64,000 bases of DNA from Owenia fusiformis (Eukaryota; Annelida; Polychaeta; Sabellida; Oweniidae). The position numbers and the translations under genes were made by a program. The DNA is taken from NCBI GenBank assembly GCA_903813345.2, contig CAIIXF020000008.1, positions 71,341-135,340 of the forward strand, read 5' to 3'. Under the pieces are notes generated by a model. That model had not been told where the DNA came from and did no database searches. It was given only the letters and a program-made list of their open reading frames with translations. Every line of letters begins with the position of its first letter. Position 1 is the first letter of the stretch. Below, one piece after another: positions 1-12,900 of this stretch.

Positions 1-366
1 TGCAACAAAAATCATAAAATAGCGTGTAAAGGCCGCCATTTTTCAAGATGGCTGCCATCTGCTTTTTTGATATTTACATTTCCAGCTTTATTAATGCCCT
101 ATATGATTTTTTACATTAAAAACATATTACTATTTGTTTTACATATTGTACCTAAATTACTGTAAAATCATCATTTGAAAATGGCAGCAATTAGATTTCT
201 AGCAGACATTTTACTACCATAGTATATATGTGTACAAAATATGAACAAAATCAGGCCAACGGTATTTGAGTTATTGCCGGATGGATAGATGGACGAACGG
301 ACGGAAGGACAGCCGGATGGATGAAGGCGTTCCCTATATCCCTTCGAACTTTGTTCGATGGGATAA
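1..366. repeat. Dispersed repeat ending in GACGGAC-rich tail
   Basis: This stretch is closely similar to 59700-60054: the same 'ccatttttcaagatggctgcc' block (interrupted here by small differences), the 'caaaatatgaacaaaatcaggccaacgg' block, and a terminal GGACGGACG-type tail followed by 'tcgatgggataa'. It is cut by the window edge, so its left end is unknown. No coding sequence is supported. It is a dispersed repeat, probably a non-autonomous element; the class is not determinable from this window. Confidence 0.7.
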
Positions 367-820
367 CTACATACTGAACTCAATCCAGTAGCCTACAATT
401 GGCAAGAAAGAAAAATAACTGAGATTGAAACACTCATAACAAATATCAAACACAGTACTGCAGTACTACAAACATTATACATTGTACAATGTGTAAAAGT
501 TAAAAATGTTTAAGAATTCCAGTACTCTAACTATTTTAACCAATAATGTTCAACCAACTTTATCAGGATACACCTGATACTAAATACTCTTCAGAAAACT
601 TTAAGCTAATTAAAATAACAAAATTTTAACAAAGGAATCTTGATTTGTTGCAAAAATACACTTCTGCTATTATGATGTTTTTCTGGAGAGTTTTTTGTAG
701 AATCCATGCAATTCTGGATAATTCCACATAAAATAAATATTTAGAGATTCTCTATATTAATCAATCACTTTCTTGTGACATGCGCTGAGAGTAAATTTTG
801 TTTTAGACAGTGGCATCCTG
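367..820. other. Intergenic, 3' side of the ASB3-like gene
   Basis: AT-rich sequence directly downstream of the ASB3-like stop codon (minus strand). I see no coding exon, no repeat and no clear polyadenylation signal close to the stop. It presumably contains the 3' UTR of that gene. Confidence 0.4.
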
Positions 821-984
821 TTACTCCCCAAGTTCATATTTATACTCTAAATAGTCCATCATTAAATGTGGCAGTATTGGAGGTTGACAAGTGGACAGCT
901 GAGAGAGTCTTTCTTTGAACTTCGTAGTTCCCAGGCTTCTTCTTATTTTGCACCTTGATAAATGTTTAAGACCCTTTGGAGACC
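821..984 (-). CDS. ASB3: ASB3-like coding exon 8 (SOCS box, stop)
   Basis: Encodes GLKHLSRCKIRRSL, then LPHLMMDYLEYKYELGE and a TAA stop at 821-823. The acceptor is 'tttacag'. The order 'H-L-C/S-R ... I-R-S-L ... LP..L..YL.Y' matches the C-terminus of ASB3. It is too short to have shown up as a long open frame and was found from the splice phase. Confidence 0.8.
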
Positions 985-3900
985 CTGTAAATAAAATAAA
1001 ATAAAAATTCTTTGATCACTGGTTTTGTCGGACATTCCCATTTGAACTCATGGTACCTTCCAAGTTCACCTTAAACATCTATGTTTGTAGCCTTCCTATC
1101 GACTCCAAGTAAGAATTTGGAGAGATATGTTTTAGAAGGAAATTTATTCTGGTTTAAATATGTGTCTTCTATTTGAGCATGTTACTTTGGTAAGGTTAAA
1201 TGATGCCCAGCTCTCAGCTCTCCATAAAAACAAATTCATGAAATTGGTTTTACCATGTCATCAAATAGTTTAAGCCAGAGGCTTTACAATGTATGTTAAT
1301 CAGTTGAAGTCATCTTTTGAGTTTAAAAATTGCCTCACTAGCTTTTTCATGAAGATAGGTGTGTCGAGCTGATCCAAAACTGCCTGATGCTCTGAATATA
1401 ACACCAAGATACTTGTATTCTTGAACAAACCAGAAGTCTACCAAATGAGAAATAGTCAGTAGGAAGATGTACATTATTTTGAAATTGAATTATCTTCCTC
1501 TTATTTTATATTAATATTGAGTCTCCACTCGTCATAAGAATCTTTAAGTGAGTTCAGAGATCATTGTAATCCTTGCTTTGATGTTGAAAATATATCATCG
1601 GCCTACAAAAACATTTTAATATTTTCATTGTCTATAATTGGGCTATAGTCATTTAGTAATAAATCAAACAGATTGGATGACAATGTATCCCTTTTTTTAC
1701 ACAAACATTGGTCACTTTGAATATATATTTTACAGATTTACAACAGGGTGGCATGTTTTTTCAGATTTTCAAATCAGCTGGCATGTTTTTTCATATTTTC
1801 AAATCAGCTGGCATGTTTTTTCAGAATTTCAAATCAGCTGGCATGTTTTTTTCAGATTTTCAAATCAGCTGGCATGTTTTTTCAGATTTTCAAATCAGGT
1901 GGCATGTTGTTTTCTGATTTTCAATAGGTTTGCATATTATTTTCAGATTTTCAATCAGATGGAGTGCGCTGATGTTCTAATGCTGAATAGATCAAAGGAA
2001 AAAGAAAATGTTGCAGATAACCTACATAGACTCCTTGCTTTCCCAGATGTAGTCTCCCCTGTATGCTGATAACACCTGTGCCAGAATATCATCATTATTT
2101 CTCTCTCTCTACCTTGGCTATACTGGGGGTTCGGGGGCGTAACATTATGTTCCAAAAGTACTCTAACTGCAGTTAAATTCTTTACCATCAATGCTAACTT
2201 TAAAGCCATGGACATATTGTCAATTATTCTCACACTAGGGTGGTGTACTTCAACATCAGCTCCATATGTTATAAGAAGTTCCAGAATGTCTTTGCCAACA
2301 TGCCGTATGATTGCAGCCAACAAGGGAGGCAGTTCAGTGTCTTTGGTAGAGTTAACGTGAGCTCCACTATCTAGTAGAATCTTTACCATATTTGGATATG
2401 CAGTAGATCCGTGGTAGTTACTCAATAATGTCCATGTAAGAAATGTAAATTCTGTGCAAGATTTTTGAAAGGGTCTTGTGAAAATACTATTCTCCAAACC
2501 ATGATAGGTAACAGATTGGCTGTTAATGTCATAGCCTCTTTCAATGAGTTGTTTGAGGCAGTCCCCATTGTTCTGATCATTAATTGCAAACTTAAGGGGA
2601 GTCCCTACAGCACACTTGCAACAAAGGTCTATGTCTGTCACGTCACATAGCAGTCCTACACACCTGGAAAATAACATTAAGTTTGATGAGAAATTAATCA
2701 AAGATTAATTAATTGTTAGAACACAATTTTGATGGCCAATTTTGACAAATAGCAATCTTAGTTCATTATATATGCTAGCAGCTAACCCTACTATCACACC
2801 AAACTAGTTTTCTTGAAAACGGGCTTCAACTGTGTACGAACGGACTAGACGTAATTAGAACCGTTTGGGGTCTATTTACAAACTTCATCGAACATACTCG
2901 AACGGGTAGGTCCTCTAGAACTCAGAACATGCTCAAAATGTTCTCATGGTCGATACGTTCTACAATTAGAACGAGTGACAACGTACTAACGACGAGATGG
3001 ACGTACTACGAACAGAACCGTCGTACTTCAATCCTACAAGGGACGTTTTAACAACGAGTTGAACTGTCTGAGGACGTATTGAGAACGAGGTAGAACTAAT
3101 TGCAAACGGGTTTAAACTGATTAAGAACGTATTTAAGACTGCTTATGAATGAACGAGTTATCAAAAATATAGCTATCACACCAAACAAATTGCCACTGCG
3201 TTCTTCAAAACTGGTTTTAAACTGTGTGCGAACGGAATGAACGTAGCTGCAACTTTCTAAGGTCTATTTACGAACTTCATGACTTTCTCAGATGGGAAGG
3301 TGATTTTAGAATTTTGAATCGATTCAAAATTCGATGGTGACCATACCGTTCTGTAATCAGGTCATGATGACCTTCTAGACTAAGGGACGCGTTATACGAC
3401 GTTGCACACCGACCTGGTGAGAACTGAACGAACTGCGAATGAGATGGACGTATTGAAGACTGTTTATGAACGAAGTAGCTAATTATTTTAGACATATTTC
3501 CCGACCACAGCCAGATTGAGCCCGTTTTACGACTTTTTAATAGGACTGGCAAGCACAGGTAAGAACTAGTTTGGTGTCAAAAACATTTTTCAAAAATCTT
3601 GCACAATTCATTATGAGAATACCATGGGCTTTCAACAGACAGTCTCTTGAAAGCCCATAGAAAATACAAATGTTTTATGAAATAGATATCAGTCAGAGTA
3701 TAGAGCATGGAGGCTAGGCTAAGATAGATGAGTAGCTTCTCTATATACACTTTTAACTTTGCTCTATGGGATACTAAAACTTGAATTGTTATAGATGGTA
3801 CAGGGTGTCCAAAATATAGGACCAAATAATAACTCCATCAATTTCACATATTCTGCCTTGACATTTCTGAATTAACTATACCGTTAAAAGATTTTTTGAA

Positions 3901-6900
3901 AATTCAAATGCGTGTATCAAATCCTTCAATATACATGCACATGTACTTATTGATAATCTCTTTATTGACCGAGTTATTCAACTTTTCTTCAGTCCTGTTT
4001 CTTGGACACCCTGGCCCTGTAGTATTAAACATGTAAAATATCTGCACAATATACTTTTAAATTTTCCTACTTACTCTTTATGAGCAAACTGTACAGCAGC
4101 ATGGAGTGGCATGGCCTCACAATCTTTCTCAGATGTTTTAAAATGAGGATCAGCTCCCTCTTTTAGCAGGATCTGAACACAATCAGAATTTCCATTCTGG
4201 GCACTAAGGTACAACGGAGTAGCCCCATCTTCAGCCTGCTTGTCCACTAAATACCCCTGGCCTTGAAATGTATAAATATGCACATGTAATTTGAGTGTTG
4301 ATTGTTGTAAGGCTAATTGATAATATGCACTTAGCTAACTCCTGGCCTTGAAATGTATAAACATGCACATGTAATTTGAGTGTTGATTATGTTGTAAGGC
4401 TAAATGATAATATGAACTTAGCTAACTCCTGGTCTCGAAATGTATAAATATGCACAAGTATTTTTAATGTTGATTATGTTGTAAGGCTAAATGATAATAT
4501 GAACTTAGCTAACTCCTGGCCTTGAAATGTATAAATATGCACATGTATTTTGAATGTTGATTATGTTGTAAGGCTAAATGATAATATGAACTGAGCTAAC
4601 TCCTGGCCTTGAAATGTATAAATATGCACATGTATTTTGAATGTTGATTATGTTGTAAGGCTAAATGATAAAATGAACTTAGCTAACTCCTGGCCTTGAA
4701 ATGTATAAATATGCACATGTATTACATACCTAGCGAAGCATTTGTATGGAAGTCAATGGGAAAGTTAGCGAGCTATATCCACCGATATTGCCCGATTACC
4801 CCGATATAGCCCGCTTACCTCGTTTTGATATAAGATTTCTTTAATAACCATGATAATATCATGACGTCACGTAATTGATACAAAGTAACCATGGGAACAA
4901 AGGCATGTAATACATCAGTTATGTCACTATGACGTGAAATATGCCTTCCTTCTTGCCCAAATATAGAGCCTCCCAAGGTCGGCCTATATTGGGAGAACTC
5001 AGGCATATTTCACGTCATAGTGACATAACCTCTAAGTATTTTGAATGTTGATTATGTTGTAAGGCTAAATGATAATATGAACTTAGCTAACTCCTGGCCT
5101 TGAAATGTATAAATATGCATAACTATTTTGAATGTTGATTATGTTGTAAGGCTAAATGATAATATGAACTTAGCTAACTCCTGGTCTTGAAATGTATAAA
5201 TATGCACAAGTATTTTTAATGTTGATTATGTTGTATAGGCTAAATGATAATATGGACTTAGAAATGTATAAATATGCACATGTATTTTGAATGTTGATTA
5301 TGTTGTACAGGCTAAATGATAATATGGACTTAGAAATGTATAAATATGCACATGTATTTTGAATGTTGATTATGTTGTACAGGCTAAATGATAATATGGA
5401 CTTAGAAATGTATAATATGCACATGTATTTTGAATGTTGATTTATGTTGTATAGGCTTAATGATAATATGAACTTAGCTAACTCCTGGTCTTGAAATGTA
5501 TAAATATGCACAAGTATTTTTAATGTTGATTATGTTGTAAGGCTAAATGATAATATGGACTTAACTAACTCCTGGTCTTGAAATGTATTAATATGCACAA
5601 GTATTTTTAATGTTGATTATGTTGTAAGGCTAAATGATAATATGGACTTAGCTAACTCCTGGCCTTGAAATGTATAAATATGCACATGTATTACATACCT
5701 AGCGAAGCATTTGTATGGAAGTCAATGGGAAAGTTAGCGAGCTATATCCACCGATATTGCCCGATTACCCCGATATAGCCCGCTTACCTCGTTTTGATAT
5801 TAGATTTCTTTAATAACCATGATAATATCATGACGTCACGTAATTGATACAAAGTACCCATGGGAACAAAGGCATGTAATACATCAGTTATGTCACTATG
5901 ACGTGAAATATGCCTTCGTTCTTGCCCAAATATAGAGCCTCCCAAGGTCGGCCTATATTGGGAGAACTCAGGCATATTTCACGTCATAGTGACATAACCT
6001 CTAAGTATTTTGAATGTTGATTATGTTGTAAGGCTAAATGATAATATGAACTTAGCTAACTCCTGGCCTTGAAATGTATAAATATGCATAACTATTTTGA
6101 ATGTTGATTATGTTGTAAGGCTAAATGATAATATGAACTTAGCTAACTCCTGGTCTTGAAATGTATAAATATGCACAAGTATTTTTAATGTTGATTATGT
6201 TGTATAGGCTAAATGATAATATGGACTTAGAAATGTATAAATATGCACATGTATTTTGAATGTTGATTATGTTGTACAGGCTAAATGATAATATGGACTT
6301 AGAAATGTATAAATATGCACATGTATTTTGAATGTTGATTTATGTTGTATAGGCTTAATGATAATATGAACTTAGCTAACTCCTGGTCTTGAAATGTATA
6401 AATATGCACAAGTATTTTTAATGTTGATTATGTTGTAAGGCTAAATGATAATATGGACTTAACTAACTCCTGGTCTTGAAATGTATAAATATGCACAAGT
6501 ATTTTTAATGTTGATTATGTTGTAAGGCTAAATGATAATATGGACTTAGCTAACTCCTGGCCTTGAAATGTATAAATATGCATAACTATTTTGAATGTTG
6601 ATTATGTTGTAAGGCTAAATGATAATATGAACTTAGCTAACTCCTGGTCTTGAAATGTTAATATGCACATGTATTTTGAATGTTGATTGTTGTATAGGCT
6701 AAATGATAATATGAACTTAGCTAACTCCTGGTCTTGAAATGTATAAATATGCACATGTATTTTTAATGTTGATTATGTTGTAAGGCTTAATGATAATATG
6801 AACTTAGCTAACTCCTGGTCTTGAAATGTATAAATATGCACAAGTATTTTTAATGTTGATTATGTCGTAAGGCTAAATGATAATATGGACTTAACTAACT

Positions 6901-9900
6901 CCTGGTCTTGAAATGTATAAATATGCACACGTATTTTTAATGTTGATTATGTTGTAAGGCTAAATGATAATATGAACTTAGCTAACTCCTGGTCTTGAAA
7001 TGTATAAATATGCACATGTAATTTGAATGTTGATTATGTTGTAAGGCTAAATGATAATATGAACTTAGCTAACTCCTGGTCTTGAAATGTATAAATATGC
7101 ACATGTATTTTTAATGTTGATTATGTTGTAAGGCTAAATGATAATAAGAACTTAGCTAACTCCTGGTCTTGAAATGTATAAATATGCACAAGTATTTTTA
7201 ATGTTGATTATGTTGTAAGGCTAAATGATAATATGAACTTAGCTAACTCCTGGTCTTGAAATGTATAAATATGCACATGTATTTTTAATGTTGATTATGT
7301 TGTAAGGCTAAATGATAATATGAACTTAGCTAACTTCTGGTCTTGAAATGTATAAATATGCACATGTATTTTTAATGTTGATTATGTTGTAAGGCTAATT
7401 GATAATATTAGTGGATGAGCTCGGACCTCTTTTTTACTCACACTATTGCATTTTTGTAATTATGTTAATTATTTGTAGTTTATCATTTCTCATTGATTTT
7501 GAAAATAATAGGGTCTAGTTTTTCAGCCTCTTCGAATAATTGCCATTTATACCCTCCTTGCTACTTTTATGAGGGGGTAATACGATAAACATCAATAATT
7601 TGTGTTATATATCTCCAATCAAATTTATATTTCTGGGGAGTATGTATCTATATATAGAAAGTTCCCATGACAAGTTTGATCATGCTTGGTCAAGTGGTTG
7701 CCATGGCAACACAACTTGAGTGCGAAAAATTGTAAATATTTTGCATAAATCCACCAGTTCTTTAAAAGGTAAACGACTGCTAATCTCTTTGGATTGCACC
7801 AATCAGCATGAAGTTGACTCAAAAAACATATTTAAGGAGGTTTCAATGAAATAACATGATTAAAATGATTAATTGAATGATATCTATGACTCTAGTCCAT
7901 AACTCTATTTGGTCACTATCATTCACATTGCTCAAAAGTGGGCGTGGCACTTTTAAGTAACTATCTTGAATAATTCATGTTATGTACCTCCAATCACATT
8001 CATACTTTCAGAGAGTATATATGTATATATAGTTAGTTGATATAGCAAGTCTGATCATGATTGGTGAAATGATTGCCATGGAAACACAACTTACTTATAA
8101 AGAAGTATAAACAATTGGATAAATCTACACATAGTTCCAGATTGTACCAATCAATAAAAAGTTTTTTTGAAAACATGTTATAGGAGTTGGTTTTAAGAAA
8201 ACATGACTGAAATCATCTATTAGTCAATGATATCAACTCATGGTTAATTAATAAACAGAAACTACTCTGTGTTCTTATATTCACCCCGGAATAGCCTGAC
8301 AACGGTAAAGTCAGATACCGTTGACACAAATGGCAGACATAACCGTCGCTTCAATTAGATTTTCATGAACTGTATGTTTAATAGAGCACCTAGACTAAAT
8401 CCCTTTGGAACAACAATCAATCAAAGTGTCTTAATACTCATTGTACGGTTAATAATGTTCTACCATCGAACTAAAGTCTTTAATTTTACCGACCAAAATG
8501 AGATACGGGACAACGGACATTGTAATTATTACCAAATACCATTGTCTTTCTAAATTACTCAAATTCAGATTCCGTTGTCATTGACAATATCGAAGACGCT
8601 ATATTGTGGCGATTCACGACCCAATTTGATGGAAAATGGGATTTCATATTATGCATTATCACAAGAGCTTAATGCATGCACAGAATTAGTGGCGATAAAA
8701 TCCCATGAAATGAAAACCAAGTGATTAGACAGTTGAAGCGATGATTATGTCCGTCATTTGTGACAACGGTATCTGACTTTACCGTAGTCAGGCTATTCCG
8801 GTGTGATATTGACAGATCTTAACACATTCAGCCTTCTATAGCAATTGTACCTGTTTTGTGATAAATAAAAGAAATATCAAAAGGGAAATACAAGAGAAAC
8901 TCGAGCAAAATGTCAAACTGATACTGCATCAACGTCTATATTGAATGCAGTCATTGAATAAGACTGGGCCCTGCATGCAAAAATAGGTGGACGTTGCATA
9001 GTTTCTGCAGAAGCAATGTACCATAATTCATGCAGAAAATATTACCTGGCCAGTAAACGCCAAACCACAAATACATGTAATAAAGTAATTGATTCATCAT
9101 TCACATTTATTAGCAAATATATGCTGAAACGGTGTTGACTGGTGGTCCCATAATTGTTACATTAGACTCTCTTCACAATATGTTCCAAACACATATGAGT
9201 GAACATAATCCAACCAAACCTACACCAAAGTACAGAAGGTTAGATAACTTCAAAAGTGGACCTAGTATTTATTTTGGGGAATAATCTCAATTTCTATCGC
9301 CCAAAAGAATCTTCATTGAAAAATGAACTTGTATTTGGCAATTTAAGGGGCATCTCCGAAAAATCTATTGCAGAGGCTTTTCATAAGAATATCAATTCAG
9401 AACAAGATCTACTGACCAATGCTGGGTCGCATCTAAGACGCATCATATTAAATGCCAAAACAAAATACCCCTCATTTAATTGGCCCCCAAGAACATCAGA
9501 ACTTGCAAATAGAATGTACAAATTCATACCAAATGTTCCTAAGGAATTTTTAATGAATCTCTTCCAGAGCAATGAGAACAAGATATTAAATGAGAAACAA
9601 CAGCGGCTGCTGCATTCTATTGCACAAGAAATTTGTCTCGCAACTTCAAATGGATCATTCAGATTCATTTCAGATACCAAAACATTATTTACTAGCCCGG
9701 ACACGACACCATCTCACAGGTATTGCCGACATTGTTACATTAATGAATCGTAATGGACATTGTCTGGCCTACACTGAGGTGATGCAAATCGAAACAGCAG
9801 GCTGTGAAGACATACAGAACAATGTTTCTAACTTACCCCACCATACTAATATGTACAGGGTGTCCCGAAAGTATGAGCCCGCTAGGCAGACGCGTACGTA

Positions 9901-12900
9901 TACAATGTCTCCATGGTATGTGCCATATATCATTTTAAAGCTTATGCAAAGTTACATTGATTTGCCAAGTATCATGGTTCAACTCACAAATGGTAAAAAG
10001 TTACAGGCATTTCAAAACTTAATAATGTTTGGCCAAAAATATAGTTCATTTTAGTATCCTGGAAACAGCCCTGACCTGAATATGACCATTAATATGGGTG
10101 CTATTGACGAATATAGGATGGATATTGAGTTCTAAAAAGAGGACATTAAGGGTAGATACTCCAATGAAACTCTTCTAAAATGGCTTAACAAATTTTTTTG
10201 AGGATTACAAAATGCCACATCCCTATTTGAAGCGCGTTAACGGGTCATATATGAAAAACATTGCTGCTGTTAATATGGTCTAGGGAGACACAAATCAATG
10301 TATCTTTGGATGATCTTTAAAATGATATAGGACACATACTATGGAGACATTGGTATATGTCTGCAGAGTGGGGGCCCCGGTGGGGCATACTTTTTGGACA
10401 CCCTGTAGTTAAGCTTATTAAATAAGGACATAATATGATGTATATCATAGAAATTAAAATAGTATTTTAAAGAAAAACAGTTAACAATACAGAAATTAAT
10501 CTAAATGAACTATGTATATATCTATCTACCATCTCCACACAAGCCAAACAAGTATATTTACAAAGAACAATGCCATTCATTTGTGTTACCATAGCAACCA
10601 ATTACCAATAATCATTTAAATCATGCTGTTTTATTGACCAAAAATGGTTTTGAACACAACTTTATTTTGATTGGTTTAAGAGATTAGCAGTTACTTGTTA
10701 ATCTGAAATAGCTACAATTGTTTGCATGCACGTTTCCATGGCAACCATTTAACCAAACATGATCAGACTTGCTATATCAACTCACTATATGTATATCATA
10801 AAATTAATCATTTTAGTCACATTCTCTCATTCAAAACTCCTTCAATATGTTTTCAAAGTCAACTTCATGTTGATTGGTACAATCCGAAGAGATTAGCAGT
10901 CGTTTACCTTTTAAAGAACTTGTGGATTTATCCGAAATATTTACAATTTTTCGCACTGAAGTTGTGTTGCCATGGCAACCGCTTGACCAAGCATAATCAA
11001 ACTTGTCATGGAAACTTGTAATATATAGATACATAATCCCTAGAAATATGAATTTGATTGGAGGTATATAACAGACATAATCCATGCTTTTCATAGTACC
11101 CCTTCATAAATATAGCCAGGAGGGTATAAATGGCAATTATTCGAAGAGGCTGAAAAACTAGACCCTATTATTTTCAAAATCAATGAGAAATGATATAATA
11201 CACATAATTAACATAATTATAAAAATGCAATAACGTGAGTAAAAAATTGGTCCCAGCTCATCCACTATATGCACCTAGCTAACTGCTGGCCTTGAAATGT
11301 ATAAACATGCACATGTATTTTGAATGTTGATTATGTTGTAAGGCTAATTGATAATATGCACCTAGCTAACTGCTGGCCTTGAAATGTATAAACATGCACA
11401 TGTATTTTGAATGTTGATTGTTGTATAGGCTAAATGATAATATGCACTTAGCTAACTCCTGGACTTACCCTGCGTGCAGAGTCTAGATAAACTACACTCT
11501 GCCTAGTAGAGACCATATTACAGTTTAGTAGCCCTGCCCCCTCGACGGGTACCGGTGACAGTTTGGGTAATAAATCACTTTTGACCTACGCGCTGACCTT
11601 TCTTCCACCAATCAGCGAGCTTGAAGAAACATACGCCAAATGCTTTCTAATTAAATATGCGCATGTCATTGGTCAATTCCAGGCTCAACGATGACGTCGG
11701 AAGGAATGACCATATATAGAACGTCGGTCAAATTTGACCGACGAACACTGATTGGCGCGGGGAGTTCACAGGTTTATTTTAGTTTGAAAGAGTGAAGACG
11801 AAGCTCTCTTTTAAGAAGTAAAGTCAAACGAATGCAAATGGTATCCTGGACTTGAAATGTATAAACATGCACATGTATTTTGAATGTTGATTGTTGTATA
11901 GGCTAAATGATAATATGCACTTAGCTAACTCCTGGCCTTGAAATGTATAAACATGCACATGTATTTTGAATGTTGATTGTTGTATAGCCTAAATGATAAT
12001 ATGAACTTAGCTAACTCCTGGTCTTGAAATGTATAAACATGCACATGTATTTTGAATGTTGATTATGTTGTAAGGCTAAATGATAATATGCACTTAGCTA
12101 ACTCCTGGTCTTGAAATGTATAATTATGCGCATGTATTTTGAATGTTGATTATGTTATATAGGCTAAATGATAATATGAACTTAGCTAACTCCTGGTATT
12201 GAAATGTATAAATATGCACAAGTATTTTTAATGTTGATTATGTTGTAAGGCTAAATGATAATATGGACTTAGCTAACTCCTGGTCTTGAAATGTATAAAT
12301 ATGCACAAGTATTTTTAATGTTGATTATGTTGTAAGGCTAAATGATAATATGCACTTAGCTAACTCCTGGTCTTGAAATGTATAATTATGCGCATGTATT
12401 TTGAATGTTGATTATGTTATATAGGCTAAATGATAATATGAACTTAGCTAACTCCTGGTATTGAAATGTATAAATATGCACAAGTATTTTTAATGTTGAT
12501 TATGTTGTAAGGCTAAATGATAATATGAACTTAGCTAACTCCTGGTCTTTAAATGTATAAATATGCACATGTATTTTTAATGTTGATTATGTTGTAAGGC
12601 TAAATGATAATATGAACTTAGCTAACTCCTGGTCTTGAAATGTATAAATATGCACAAGTATTTTTAATGTTGATTATGTTGTAAGGCTAAATGATAATAT
12701 GAACTTAGCTAACTCCTGGTCTTGAAATGTATAAATATGCACAAGTATTTTTAATGTTGATTATGTTGTAAGGCTAAATGATATTATGCACTAAGCTAAC
12801 TCCTGGCCTTGAAATGTATAAATATGCACATGTTTTTTTAATGTTGATTATGTTGTAAGGCTAATTGATAATATGCACCTAGCTAACTGCTGGCCTTGAA

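Larger units (their letters stand above)
4263..7408. repeat. 87-bp satellite array, first block
   Basis: About 29 units of roughly 87 bp, some shortened to about 72 bp. Each contains 'cttgaaatgtataaatatgc' and 'taaggctaaatgataatatg'. Read on the minus strand, every unit contains 'acatttcaag|(G/A)CCAGGAG'. That is the acceptor of ASB3-like exon 6 plus its first exon bases, and the exon sits at the edge of the array. Two copies of a 315-bp hairpin element interrupt the block. The stretch carrying them is itself duplicated (offset 969 bp). The array resumes at 11268 after a 3.9-kb insertion. Confidence 0.95.
7409..11267. mobile_element. 3.9-kb element with very long terminal inverted repeats, inserted in the 87-bp array
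   Basis: Starts 'tagtggatgagct' and ends 'agctcatccacta', with TAT on both sides (7406-7408, 11268-11270). The inverted arms reach about 700-800 bp: the block at 7480-7560 mirrors 11100-11190, 7640-7850 mirrors 10830-11035, and 8000-8100 mirrors 10700-10790, with divergence. Between the arms are a foldback (8286-8801), a broken ORF (9132-9850) and a mariner-type MITE (9854-10407). It splits the satellite array, so it postdates array growth. Superfamily uncertain. Confidence 0.75.

Noticed and set aside
1955-2112. Read-through extension of ASB3-like exon 7 (CRLSATFSFSFDLF)
   Set aside because: It has no similarity to ASB proteins, while splicing at 2113 joins in phase to the SOCS-box exon at 984.
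4722-5036. Helitron, because of a hairpin near a CTAA-like end
   Set aside because: The target shows a TA duplication and the terminal bases do not fit TC...CTRR inserted between A and T, so I left the class open.
5170-5511. 113-codon frame in the 87-bp satellite
   Set aside because: Repeat-derived (87 is also a multiple of three) and restricted to a few units.
9256-9753. Intact host gene
   Set aside because: The similarity changes frame at least twice, is cut by a MITE and lies between transposon arms.
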